Source of the DNA: RGIG9115 sp045603225
GTDB lineage: Bacteria > Bacillota > Clostridia > UBA1381
Direction: 5' to 3'
Assembly: GCA_045603225.1 (NCBI GenBank)
Contig: JAZULT010000036.1
Coordinates: 12,968-76,967, forward strand
Length of the DNA: 64,000 nucleotides
In this document: piece by piece, positions 52,562 through 61,529 of the stretch
Layout: every line of letters starts with the position of its first letter
How positions within the stretch are numbered: the first letter of the stretch is position 1
Notes under the pieces: generated by a model
Told to the model about the DNA's origin: nothing
Seen by the model: the letters and a program-made list of their open reading frames with translations, nothing else
Databases searched by the model: none
Translations under genes and position numbers: made by a program

Positions 52562-54354
52562 TGGCACCACCACCAATGGGAGGAAGACGGGGGAATCATG
52601 CTGAACCCTCTAAACCAAAAAACACGGCAGCGGCTGTGAAAAAAATCTTTTCGTATATTAAAGCAGATATACACCTTATAATAATCGCACTTCTGTGCGT
52701 ACTGATAAGCTCGGCATCAAGCCTTGCCGGTTCATATATGCTTAGACCTCTTATTAACAATTATATATACCCCGGAGCAAGGAACACTTCCGGGTTGCTT
52801 ATGGGGCTTTTAACTATGCTTGTAGTATTCCTTTTCGGAGTATTATCTTCATATATACAAACACGCCTTATGATAAAGGTGTCGGAAAAGGCTCTGTACA
52901 AAATCCGTAAAGACCTGTTCAGCAAAATGCAGAATCTCTCAATCTCATTTTTTGACAGGCACACAAGAGGCGAGCTGATGAGCCGTTACACGAACGACGT
53001 TGATACGCTTGGTGAGCTTCTCAGTAATACGGTTATCCACCTGATTTCAGGGATAATTACAATTATAGGCACACTGTCTATAATGATATATACAAATATA
53101 TGGCTGACTCTTGTTACAGTAGTTATGATTCCTGTGTTTGCAAAAGTAGCAGGAACAATTGCAAAAAAATCAAGAGGATATTTCAGAGCTCAGCAAGCAG
53201 CTCTCGGTGAGCTTAACGGATACGTTGAGGAAACCGTTACAGGGCAGAAGGTTATAAAGGTTTTCTGTCATGAAGATAAATCTGTTTCGGATTTTGATGA
53301 ATACAACAAAAAATTACGAAAAGCTCAGATAAAAGCACAGTTTATAGGCGGAATAATGGGACCCGTTATGGGAAACCTCAGTCAGATAAACTATGTTCTT
53401 ACTGCGGCAGTCGGAGCAGTGCTTTGTATCGCAGGCAGATTTGATATAGGCGGTCTTACCATATTTGTCGGCTTTTCAAGACACTTTTCAAGACCGATAA
53501 ACGAAATATCAATGCAGGTTACAACGATGATGTCAGCGCTTGCGGGTGCTGAACGTGTATTTTCGCTTATGGATGAAAAGCCTGAAGCAGATGACGGAAA
53601 AATCAGCACAATGCCACCTGTTTCTGAATGTGTTGAACTTAAAAACGTTACATTTTCTTATATGCCCGGAAAAACTATTCTTAAAAATATTTCCCTGACG
53701 GCAAAAAAAGGAAGCAAGACAGCGTTTGTCGGTTCTACCGGAGCAGGCAAAACAACAATCATTAATCTGCTCACACGATTTTACGATGTTGACAGCGGAG
53801 AAATTCTTTTCGACGGTGTCAATATAAATGAATACAAAAAAGAAGCACTAAGAAGCAATATTGCAATGGTGCTTCAGGATACTCATCTTTTCACGGGAAC
53901 AATTATGGAAAATATCCGCTACGGAAGACTTGACGCAACAGATGAAGAGGTTGTTGAGGCGGCAGAAACTGCCGATGCACACAAATTTATAAAGCATCTT
54001 AAGGATGGCTATAACACAATGCTTGAAGGCGATGGCACAAACCTGTCTCAGGGACAAAGACAGCTTCTGAATATCGCAAGAGCCGCACTTTCAAAAGCGC
54101 CCGTGCTTATACTTGACGAGGCAACAAGCAGCGTCGATACAAGAACGGAGCAGGCAATAAATAAAGGCCTTGAAAACCTTATGGAGGACAGAACAACTTT
54201 CGTAATTGCACACAGATTATCTACTATTAAAAATGCAGATACGATAATCGTTCTTGAACACGGCGAGATAATTGAACGTGGAACACACGAGGAGCTTCTT
54301 GAAATCAAGGGCAGATATTATGAGCTTTATACAGGACTTGCGGAGCTTGATTAA
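52561..54354 (+). CDS. ABC exporter half-transporter 2 (catalytic site intact)
   Basis: 597 residues; ATG overlaps the previous TAA. A short N-terminal extension (PPPMGGRRGNHAEPSKPKN) precedes six transmembrane helices; the ATPase domain has Walker A GSTGAGKTT, signature LSQGQRQ and Walker B LILDEATSSVD with the catalytic Glu. It pairs with the previous protein. The last 46 bases of the gene, including the stop, are repeated exactly at 59304-59349, on the far side of a 5-kb insert. Confidence 0.93.
   Translation: MAPPPMGGRRGNHAEPSKPKNTAAAVKKIFSYIKADIHLIIIALLCVLISSASSLAGSYMLRPLINNYIYPGARNTSGLLMGLLTMLVVFLFGVLSSYIQTRLMIKVSEKALYKIRKDLFSKMQNLSISFFDRHTRGELMSRYTNDVDTLGELLSNTVIHLISGIITIIGTLSIMIYTNIWLTLVTVVMIPVFAKVAGTIAKKSRGYFRAQQAALGELNGYVEETVTGQKVIKVFCHEDKSVSDFDEYNKKLRKAQIKAQFIGGIMGPVMGNLSQINYVLTAAVGAVLCIAGRFDIGGLTIFVGFSRHFSRPINEISMQVTTMMSALAGAERVFSLMDEKPEADDGKISTMPPVSECVELKNVTFSYMPGKTILKNISLTAKKGSKTAFVGSTGAGKTTIINLLTRFYDVDSGEILFDGVNINEYKKEALRSNIAMVLQDTHLFTGTIMENIRYGRLDATDEEVVEAAETADAHKFIKHLKDGYNTMLEGDGTNLSQGQRQLLNIARAALSKAPVLILDEATSSVDTRTEQAINKGLENLMEDRTTFVIAHRLSTIKNADTIIVLEHGEIIERGTHEELLEIKGRYYELYTGLAELD
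54309..54354 (+). repeat. 46-bp direct repeat, left copy (end of the ABC exporter gene)
   Basis: Starts GGGCAGATATTATGAGC and ends with the TAA stop of the exporter gene. It is identical to 59304-59349; similarity ends abruptly on both sides. The pair flanks the GH78/SLH segment. Confidence 0.9.
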
Positions 54355-54376
54355 GTGACAGTCTGCCGTTCCCAAC
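54355..54376. repeat. 22-bp direct repeat, left of GH78 gene
   Basis: Begins GTGACAGTCTG and ends CCCAAC; matches 56742-56763 with two differences. It starts at the first base after the 46-bp repeat. Confidence 0.7.
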
Positions 54377-54397
54377 GGTAGAAAGGAGAGTATTGAT

Positions 54398-54436
54398 ATG
54401 TTCATCCATGAATATATCAGACAAATTATTATATGA
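54398..54436 (+). CDS. 12-residue leader ORF overlapping the GH78 gene
   Basis: GAAAGGAGAG (54381-54390) precedes ATG 54398, which encodes MFIHEYIRQIII and ends with a TGA that overlaps the ATG of the GH78 gene. The GH78 start itself has no ribosome site, so its translation probably depends on this leader. Confidence 0.45.
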   Translation: MFIHEYIRQIII

Positions 54437-56736
54437 TAAATCCATACGATAATTACAAACCAAGAGCAAAGGTTGGAAAAGAAGTTGACTGGGACGGCTT
54501 CTATATAACCTCAAGACGTTTTTTTCATCTGCCGTATATTCAAAAATACGGACATGTCCGTATAAGTGAGTTTAATGGGGAAATACAGAATATACACACT
54601 CTTTTTTACAAAAAATTTGAAACAAAAAATATTCCCGTGAAAGCAGCTAAGTTGTTTATTACAGGGGACGATTTATATAAGCTTTATGTGAATTCGCAAT
54701 TTATAGGAGAAGGTCCGGCGCAGTCTTTTCCGTTTGCATATAACTATAACTGCTATGATGTAACCGATGTTATATCATGCGGAGAAAACTCAATTGGTGT
54801 ACATATATATTATCAGGGATTATTTAATATATATCTCGTTTCTGCTGATAACCTTTGCGGAATGATTTGTCAGCTTGAAATTACCTATGTTGACGGAACT
54901 GTACAAAAGGTTGTATCTGACCAAAGCTGGAAATACAGCGAATCGGATGCAATATACAGCAATGAAACATATGGCTATTTTACAGGTTTTAATGAAAATA
55001 TAGATTTAAATAAATGGAATAGCCGGTGGCACAGCATAAACAACAATACAGATGGCTGGGAAAACGCTCTTATATGCGGAAATCCCTATCCGGCACATTA
55101 CAATCTTTTTCCGCAAATAACACCGCCGGTGGAGTTTTATAAAATTAAACCACAATCAGTAAAAAAAGAGGAAAACGGTTATATTATTGACTTTGGCAAT
55201 GAGTATACCGGTACGCTCTGTATGCAGGTGAAAGGCGAAAAAAACCAAAAAATCAACCTGCGGTATGCTGAAGAGCTAAACCCTGACGGTACCTTGATGT
55301 ACAACATAAGAGCCAATTGTAATTATGATGACATTATCACCCTTACAGGCGAAGAAAGATTCATTGAATATTTTGACTATAAGGGTTTTAGATATGCAGA
55401 AATTTTAAATGTTCCCGATGACTTTAATCCTGACAGTGTATACATTTTCTGCAGAAACTATCCATTTCCGCAGAATGAAGCAAAATTCAGCTGTTCAGAA
55501 CCTCTTTTAGAGCAAATATGGGATATCTGTTATCAGGCGGTTAAAATAGGAACACAGGATACATATTATGACTGTCCGACACGAGAGAGAGGCGGTTTTA
55601 TAGGTGACGCATATGTAACCGGTATTTCTCACCTTATTCTGACCGGTGACATACGAGTTTTTAAAAAATTCATTTCAGATATAAAAAATTCGGCAAAATA
55701 CTGCCCAGCCATTCCATGCTACACTCCTACATATAACATCGGATATATTGCGGAATACTCTCTTATAGTGCCGTTGTTTATGGAGTATTATTATAATTAT
55801 ACAGGCGATGCCGATTTTATAAAAGAAGTCAACTTTATTAATAAAGGAATACTTGAATACTTTCTGAGCTTTGAAAATAATATGGGGCTTTTAGAGGGTG
55901 TGCAAAATATGGAAAAAATACCCAAAGAGACGCCGGGAGCTGTATTGATAGACTGGCCGCCGTCACTTCGGGATAATTACGATTATAATGAAAGCCAGAC
56001 CGGGGTTTGTACACTTTTGAATATGTTCTATTACGGCTTTTTAAAATCGTATTCAAAGCTGTGTGAAATAGTCGGACAGCCTGAAACATCACAAAAACTC
56101 AGGGTAAAATATGAAGAACTTGAACAAGCTATTATCAAAGAGTGCTTCAGTAAAGAAAAAGGACTTTTTTTGGATGTCAGGGGCGGTAAGCATGCTTCGT
56201 TGCACGCAAACATTCTACCTCTTTATTTTGGAATTTCCGTACCCGACGGATATGATAAAATTATAGCCCTGATAAAAGAAAAAGGACTTTGCTGTAATTT
56301 GTATTTCCCTTATTTCCTTCTTGACGGATTATATAAAACCGATAATTCGGGTATTGGATATCATCTTTTAACAAATAAAGATGAATGCAGCTGGTACAAT
56401 ATGATTAAAGAAGGAGCTTCCTGCTGTATGGAAACATGGAGCAAAACTCAAAAGGAAAATATAAGCTTATGCCATCCTATGACAAGTACTCCGATTATAA
56501 TTATTAAAAATAATATTATGGGAATAAGAGAAGATTTTTCAAAGGAAAATATTTTAACAATATGCCCCAATATACCAAATGAACTGAAATGGATGAAAAT
56601 TGACATTCCTTTTAAAGATGGCAGATTAAAAGCGGAATTTTCAAAAGAAAACGGAAAAACAATCTACACTGTAAGCTCTCCTGAAAATGTTAATATAAAA
56701 TTTTTGGGTGAAAATATTGAATTTAAACAGTTATAA
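54433..56736 (+). CDS. GH78-type alpha-L-rhamnosidase, intracellular
   Basis: 767 residues, no signal peptide. N-terminal beta-sandwich domains (LFITGDDLYKLYVNSQFIGEG, rhamnosidase N/concanavalin type), then the (alpha/alpha)6 barrel with YYDCPTRERGGFIGDAYVTG, the GH78 general-acid region (family DCPxRxERxxWxGDA; here the Trp is Phe), and a C-terminal MTSTP then beta-domain region ending in VSSPENVNIKFLG. Inverting hydrolase releasing L-rhamnose, as from rhamnogalacturonan oligosaccharides or flavonoid glycosides. Its start overlaps a leader ORF. It lies in the segment between the 46-bp direct repeats and between two 22-bp repeats, so it appears to have been inserted after the ABC exporter genes. 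Confidence 0.85.
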   Translation: MINPYDNYKPRAKVGKEVDWDGFYITSRRFFHLPYIQKYGHVRISEFNGEIQNIHTLFYKKFETKNIPVKAAKLFITGDDLYKLYVNSQFIGEGPAQSFPFAYNYNCYDVTDVISCGENSIGVHIYYQGLFNIYLVSADNLCGMICQLEITYVDGTVQKVVSDQSWKYSESDAIYSNETYGYFTGFNENIDLNKWNSRWHSINNNTDGWENALICGNPYPAHYNLFPQITPPVEFYKIKPQSVKKEENGYIIDFGNEYTGTLCMQVKGEKNQKINLRYAEELNPDGTLMYNIRANCNYDDIITLTGEERFIEYFDYKGFRYAEILNVPDDFNPDSVYIFCRNYPFPQNEAKFSCSEPLLEQIWDICYQAVKIGTQDTYYDCPTRERGGFIGDAYVTGISHLILTGDIRVFKKFISDIKNSAKYCPAIPCYTPTYNIGYIAEYSLIVPLFMEYYYNYTGDADFIKEVNFINKGILEYFLSFENNMGLLEGVQNMEKIPKETPGAVLIDWPPSLRDNYDYNESQTGVCTLLNMFYYGFLKSYSKLCEIVGQPETSQKLRVKYEELEQAIIKECFSKEKGLFLDVRGGKHASLHANILPLYFGISVPDGYDKIIALIKEKGLCCNLYFPYFLLDGLYKTDNSGIGYHLLTNKDECSWYNMIKEGASCCMETWSKTQKENISLCHPMTSTPIIIIKNNIMGIREDFSKENILTICPNIPNELKWMKIDIPFKDGRLKAEFSKENGKTIYTVSSPENVNIKFLGENIEFKQL

Positions 56737-56737
56737 A

Positions 56738-56773
56738 TTTTGTGACAGTCTGACGTCCCCAACTGTCACAAAA
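56738..56773 (+). terminator. Hairpin terminator after GH78 (contains right 22-bp repeat)
   Basis: Perfect 12-bp stem TTTTGTGACAGT / ACTGTCACAAAA with a 12-base loop. Bases 56742-56763 are the second copy of the 22-bp repeat found at 54355-54376. Confidence 0.75.
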
Positions 56774-56795
56774 GAAATAAGGAGTGATTTCAATA

Positions 56796-59036
56796 ATGAA
56801 AAAATTTTTGGGTGTTTTATTAAGTTTAATAATGATGCTGTCACTGTTGCCGATGTCTGTGACGGCATCGGATTTCATCACCAAGGTGGAAGTGAATATA
56901 CCAAAACCGGTTGCAGGTGAGCCATGGCGATGGCACAAAACGGCTAAAATCGCAAACAGTGATTCAAACTACAGTGTATATCAAAATGCTGAATGGTATG
57001 ACGAAACAGAAAAAAGATATATGAATCAGACCGAGAATTTTCAATCCGGGCATATTTATACCGTTGAGATATGGGTGGAAGCAAAGGATGGATATGAATT
57101 CGATGCAACCGCTACCGCCTATAATTTGAAAGCAACCGTAAACGGAAAGGAAGCCAAGGTCAGTAAAGCCTTTGAGTATCAAACATGGGCTATGGCTGTT
57201 GTGTCTTATACCTTCCCCGAAGTAAAAGAACATAAGGAAATCACACATATTAATGTTTCGGATATTATAGAACCGAAAATTGGAAGACAATCGATTGCCC
57301 GTCCGCATTATCTGAAATACAGCGAGGGCGTGGAAGGGTACGATGCAACATGGTATGAAAACTACCAAAGCACCGGTGCTTCCTCTGTTGTTCCGTTTAA
57401 GGGTGTTTTTGCGGCAGAAAAAACTTATACCTTTGAAGTTGTATTGGAAGCAAAGGATGGTTATGCTTTTGCTCGTAAATCCACGGGACTTCCGGATGTG
57501 GTTGTTACTTTTAACGACACGGCTGTAGGTTATTCAATCTGGTTTGACGGAGCCGGCAGACTTGTGGTGCTTGAGGAATACGACTATTTAGGAGCTGCCA
57601 AAGAAAAAATAATGGGTGCTGTATCGTACGAAATTCAAGAACCCGTAATAGGAGAAAAGCCTTCCTTCAAAGCCGAAAACCAGCGTGAAGACGGACTCTA
57701 TTATATTGATACGGTTGATCCCAATTCAACAAAGTATGGTATTACCTGGTACGAAGGTGTTGGCGGCGCACGAAAAATGGATGAGAACGATACATTTAAA
57801 GCCGGTGAATATTACTATGTCGCAATAAAAGTAAAGCCGATAGACGGATACCAATTTGATACAGATTCAAACGGTGATTTGCTCGTGCAAGGATTTATCA
57901 ACCGCAATTTATCGGTGATAGGCGGTAATGAGGAAGGTATGTTTATCGGATATACATTTGATAAGCTGGAAGAGGAAAAACGCACAATAATATCCGAAGT
58001 CGAGGCTGTATCAAATTATTCGGATATTGCCTATATTGGTGACAAGGAATCCACTCCGCAGTTTACCGTGACAAAAGGCACTCCTGTACGAATAGAATTT
58101 ACTGGCTGGCAGACAAAAGATGAAAAAGGCGAATTTGTAAATTTGCCTCATGGTGGCACTTTTACGGATGCTCCTGTAAAAGTACTGGGACAGATGGTTA
58201 TTGATGGCGATGCAAACAAAGAGTATGTTCTTGCGAAAAATGTTAAGTTAACTGTAAACGGCATTGAATGGCTGACCGGTCACAGCGGATTTTACGATGA
58301 ACACAGTGCTTGTTCAGCTGTTTCGATGGAGATTAACACTTTAACAAAAAAAGAAGATGCGAAACCGGCTGAAACGGATAACCCTCAGGAAACAGAAAAA
58401 CCGCAAGAGCCGGAAGAACCAACCGAAACAGAAAAACCGACTCAAACAGAAAAACCTGCGGAAAAACCAACTGAAGCAGAAAAACCGCAGGATACAAAAT
58501 CCAATCCTTTTGTTGATGTGATAAAGGGGCAGTATTACTATGATGCTGTTTTGTGGGCAGCAAATGAAGGCATTACGGGAGGGATAAGTGCAAATACATT
58601 CTCACCGGATGCAAATTGTTCAAGAGGTCAGGTTGTTACTTTCCTCCATAGAATGATTGGTTCACCCGAGCCTGCAGCAATAACTTTGCCGTTTGCAGAT
58701 GTAAAAACAAGCGACTATTTCTACAAGCCTGTAAAATGGGCATACGGCAGTAAAATAACCGGTGGTACAAGTGATACTGCATTTAGTCCGGACGATAACT
58801 GTACGAGAGCACAGGTTGTTACTTTCTTGTGGCGAACAGCTGGTCAGCCTGAACCGAAAGGAAAAAATAATCCTTTTGCCGATGTGAAGTCAGATAGCTA
58901 TTATTACAAAGCTGTTCTATGGGCAGTAGAACAAGGTATAACCGGCGGAACAAGTGCCTCCACCTTTTCACCTGACAACAACTGCACAAGAGCACAAGTT
59001 GTAACATTCCTTTATCGTTTTATAAATAAACAATAG
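56796..59036 (+). CDS. SLH-domain surface protein with repeated Ig-like modules
   Basis: ATG 56796 with AAGGAG at 56779-56784; 746 residues. Signal peptide (1-24). Three homologous modules of ~115 residues follow, each with a W-Y(D/E) phrase and a V-A-DGY-F phrase (EAKDGYEFDA, EAKDGYAFAR, KPIDGYQFDT), then a fourth, different beta region. A Pro/Glu/Thr linker built of TEKP-type repeats (~510-565) leads to three SLH repeats of the GITGG(T/I)S--TFSPD--C(T/S)R(A/G)QVVTFL subtype. That subtype differs from the SLH repeats elsewhere in the window. Probably a wall-bound adhesin or structural protein. Inside the 46-bp-repeat segment, so likely imported together with GH78. Confidence 0.85.
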   Translation: MKKFLGVLLSLIMMLSLLPMSVTASDFITKVEVNIPKPVAGEPWRWHKTAKIANSDSNYSVYQNAEWYDETEKRYMNQTENFQSGHIYTVEIWVEAKDGYEFDATATAYNLKATVNGKEAKVSKAFEYQTWAMAVVSYTFPEVKEHKEITHINVSDIIEPKIGRQSIARPHYLKYSEGVEGYDATWYENYQSTGASSVVPFKGVFAAEKTYTFEVVLEAKDGYAFARKSTGLPDVVVTFNDTAVGYSIWFDGAGRLVVLEEYDYLGAAKEKIMGAVSYEIQEPVIGEKPSFKAENQREDGLYYIDTVDPNSTKYGITWYEGVGGARKMDENDTFKAGEYYYVAIKVKPIDGYQFDTDSNGDLLVQGFINRNLSVIGGNEEGMFIGYTFDKLEEEKRTIISEVEAVSNYSDIAYIGDKESTPQFTVTKGTPVRIEFTGWQTKDEKGEFVNLPHGGTFTDAPVKVLGQMVIDGDANKEYVLAKNVKLTVNGIEWLTGHSGFYDEHSACSAVSMEINTLTKKEDAKPAETDNPQETEKPQEPEEPTETEKPTQTEKPAEKPTEAEKPQDTKSNPFVDVIKGQYYYDAVLWAANEGITGGISANTFSPDANCSRGQVVTFLHRMIGSPEPAAITLPFADVKTSDYFYKPVKWAYGSKITGGTSDTAFSPDDNCTRAQVVTFLWRTAGQPEPKGKNNPFADVKSDSYYYKAVLWAVEQGITGGTSASTFSPDNNCTRAQVVTFLYRFINKQ

Positions 59037-59041
59037 TTAAA

Positions 59042-59074
59042 ACTGCCCTATATCATTTTGCGATATGGGGCAGT
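59042..59074 (+). terminator. Intrinsic terminator after the SLH gene
   Basis: Stem ACTGCCC-ATATC / GATAT-GGGCAGT with one T-G pair and an ATTTTGC loop, followed by a T-run at 59078. Confidence 0.85.
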
Positions 59075-59095
59075 ATGTTTTTTGGAGGGAAGATA

Positions 59096-59149
59096 ATGTC
59101 AAGAATGCTATTAAGTTTTCAGAGTGTTAAAATGATAGAACATATTTAA
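59096..59149 (+). CDS. Possible 17-residue ORF
   Basis: ATG 59096 preceded by GGAGGGA (59084-59090) encodes MSRMLLSFQSVKMIEHI. There is no homologue I recognise; it may be the stump of a gene lost when the segment formed. The rest of 59150-59303 has a promoter and a weak RHS-like phrase (YEYDSMGNI at ~59218) but no gene I can support. Confidence 0.2.
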   Translation: MSRMLLSFQSVKMIEHI

Positions 59150-59179
59150 AATTTCATATAATATGATGCACATAACCGC

Positions 59180-59208
59180 TTGACAAATACAACTGACAGT
59201 GATATAAT
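59180..59208 (+). promoter_or_regulatory. Consensus sigma-A promoter upstream of the GAP1-N2-like gene
   Basis: TTGACA (59180-59185), 17-base spacer, TATAAT (59203-59208), full consensus. It lies inside the inserted segment, 175 bases before the start at 59383, and would now drive the downstream genes. Confidence 0.85.
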
Positions 59209-59303
59209 TATATTATATGAATATGATTCAATGGGAAATATTGCCAATAACATAAACCATATTTATATAACAGAGACAAAAATAACAGACTTCATGCAGT
59301 CAT

Positions 59304-59349
59304 GGGCAGATATTATGAGCTTTATACAGGACTTGCGGAGCTTGATTAA
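59304..59349 (+). repeat. 46-bp direct repeat, right copy
   Basis: Exact copy of the last 46 bases of the ABC exporter gene (54309-54354), without the rest of that gene in front of it. Marks the right boundary of the GH78/SLH insert. Confidence 0.9.
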
Positions 59350-59382
59350 TAAACTTATGTAAACAATGAAATGGAGAGGAAA

Positions 59383-61494
59383 ATGAAAATTTATCAGCTG
59401 ATTTATACGTCGGTTAAGCACAGCTTATCCGATTCATCGCTCGGTCTGGTTAATCAACCGGGTTACCGGGTGTATTCATGCAGCCAGGGACTGACTCAGG
59501 GAGATATATTTGAGGTAATACGCTTTTGCGGTTACCGTCTTCCAAAAAATATTGATATAAGCTATTCGGAAACGCCTTTCGATCCGTCAATTCCGGATAA
59601 ATTTCCGAAAACCTTCAGAACACTGAAGCTGGCGAGCGGAAAATATGCCGCAATCCAGGTTTCGTATTCCGGTTACGACTGGGAAGGTGAAAAAGGCAAT
59701 TTCTTTGCTCATGCATTTATTATTGACGAAGCGGATGAAGGCTTTACACCGGAAATGTTTTATGGGTCATCGTCGTTCAAGACTTATCTCACACCGGAAG
59801 AGTACAACAGCGAGCTTGTGCAGTATCTTCCGCTGATAACTGCCCCTGAGCTTGAAACGGGGTTGTATGACAAGGTTGACAGTTTTGTTTCGAACCATAA
59901 AATTCAGATGTCGGCTGTTCTTGAGCAGGTAATACCGGTTCTTACGGGAGCGGGGAAAACGCATATTTGCATCAGTGCCAAAAATGCTGAAGAAAGTGCG
60001 ATGTATGTTCTCGGACTTAAGAGAATACTCCCCGTCGGACTTGCCGATGAATACGGAGTTTCGACAAATAATGTGTTCCTTCCGTCAAGCAGTCAGAATA
60101 ATATTATAATAAATGGTACTGTTACAGGCAAGAATAATATTACGGATGAAGATGTTCAGAGACGTACGAACTGTGTTTATATTGATGCTCAGAGGATAGA
60201 AACAGACGGTGTCAAGCCGATGAAGCTGTTTGAAATGTCTATGGACGAGCTGTATAAGAGCTATGACGACTTTTCAATAAAAAGCGGAAAACAGCTTGTT
60301 TTGTGGTTCAATTCGTTTGAACGTTTTGCTGAAGAGGGCGTCGGAGGCAGACTGCGTGATTTGTATGAATCAGTTGGCGAAAAGCTTTTTACTGAACGTG
60401 CACTTTTCGTGTACGATAAGCTGAACAAGGCTGAAATGAAGCATATCCGCTACGAGGTTCTTGAGGTTATGTATGAACATATAGAGCTGTTCCCTGATAT
60501 ATCAAACGATATAATCAGAATGTATCTGCTTGAGGGCGTTCAGTGTATATGTGACGGTGAACCAAAGACGGTTGAAAATATGTTCAAGGACATAGAACAC
60601 GAAACTGCGGAAAAGATATATTCATATCTTGATGATGTAATAAAGCTTATCCCTGAGAAAAATACGAAAAGCTTAACAATGCTTCTGAGATTATTCTCAT
60701 GTATGAAAAATTCGGTCGGTATTGAAACGTGGAAGGAATTTTTTAAGGAAAATGCGGAATATCTCACCATGTTTACGCTTATGTGTGCCGAGGTTATGAT
60801 AAGCGATACAGTGCCTGTAACATTTACGGCACCGGCAATCTGGTCTGAGAGCGATACCGCTGAAGCTATTGCATATATCGATTCGTCGACTGACGATGAG
60901 AATATACATAAGGCGGCAGTTAAGTATGTTCTCAGTCACAAAAATGAAGCATGGTCGAAATACGGAATAATGCTTCAGAAAAAGAGAAAGACAAAAGAAG
61001 ATGCAGACAATGATATGATGAGGATTAAGAAAATGCTGACAGCAGTCGGTTATGTTCCTTATCAGCGCTCGTCATATAAGGATTTGAAATTTGAAGTTTT
61101 AAACGAAATGGCAACAAACGAAAATCCGCTGCTTCTGGTAAGGCTTCTGTATGCTGTATACGCATGGCAGGGTGCGGCAGACAGACTTTCAGAGGCTGAG
61201 AAAGCAGCAAATGAAGTATTCTCGCTTATAATGGAGATAAGAGAAACAGAATTCAGTTGTTACCGGTTTATATTCCCGAAGCTGGCACTTGAAATACTTG
61301 ACACTCCGGGACACTATCACGAAATGATGATAAATTCGGACACTATGGATGCGGAGTTCTGGAACTGGTTCTATGTGGGATTCAGAAAAAATGAAGAAAA
61401 CGAACTGCTCAGAGAAAATTACGAGAGAGTTCTTGAGGTCAGCCTGTCAGCAGTCAGACAGCTGCCGATATACAATCGCATAAGTAAAATTTAA
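59383..61494 (+). CDS. GAP1-N2-domain-like protein (GTPase-associated)
   Basis: ATG 59383 with GGAGAGG at 59372-59378; 703 residues, no signal peptide or membrane helix. The N-terminal ~150 residues (YQLIYTSVKHSLSDSSLGL, then GYRVYSCSQGLTQGDI and FFAHAFI) match my memory of the GAP1-N2 domain, the N-terminal domain of 'GTPase-associated protein 1' in predicted bacterial GTPase-centred conflict systems. The middle and C-terminal parts are alpha-helical without a clear family. No GTPase or TRD partner gene is next to it; instead a membrane protein with a long Ser/Ala/Lys tract follows 35 bases later. Function unknown. Assignment is by motif recognition only. Confidence 0.6.
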   Translation: MKIYQLIYTSVKHSLSDSSLGLVNQPGYRVYSCSQGLTQGDIFEVIRFCGYRLPKNIDISYSETPFDPSIPDKFPKTFRTLKLASGKYAAIQVSYSGYDWEGEKGNFFAHAFIIDEADEGFTPEMFYGSSSFKTYLTPEEYNSELVQYLPLITAPELETGLYDKVDSFVSNHKIQMSAVLEQVIPVLTGAGKTHICISAKNAEESAMYVLGLKRILPVGLADEYGVSTNNVFLPSSSQNNIIINGTVTGKNNITDEDVQRRTNCVYIDAQRIETDGVKPMKLFEMSMDELYKSYDDFSIKSGKQLVLWFNSFERFAEEGVGGRLRDLYESVGEKLFTERALFVYDKLNKAEMKHIRYEVLEVMYEHIELFPDISNDIIRMYLLEGVQCICDGEPKTVENMFKDIEHETAEKIYSYLDDVIKLIPEKNTKSLTMLLRLFSCMKNSVGIETWKEFFKENAEYLTMFTLMCAEVMISDTVPVTFTAPAIWSESDTAEAIAYIDSSTDDENIHKAAVKYVLSHKNEAWSKYGIMLQKKRKTKEDADNDMMRIKKMLTAVGYVPYQRSSYKDLKFEVLNEMATNENPLLLVRLLYAVYAWQGAADRLSEAEKAANEVFSLIMEIRETEFSCYRFIFPKLALEILDTPGHYHEMMINSDTMDAEFWNWFYVGFRKNEENELLRENYERVLEVSLSAVRQLPIYNRISKI

Positions 61495-61529
61495 AATACT
61501 GAGAAAAGGGAAAGGAAATTGAAATTACT

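Noticed and set aside
54309..59349. Complete integrative element or prophage
   Set aside because: No integrase, recombinase, replication or phage gene lies between the repeats; only the boundary duplication supports integration.
59180..59362. 60-residue ORF with a YEYDSMGNI phrase like RHS repeats
   Set aside because: Its TTG start lies in the -35 box of a consensus promoter and its end is the out-of-context copy of the exporter gene end; a single RHS-like phrase is too little to claim an RHS remnant.
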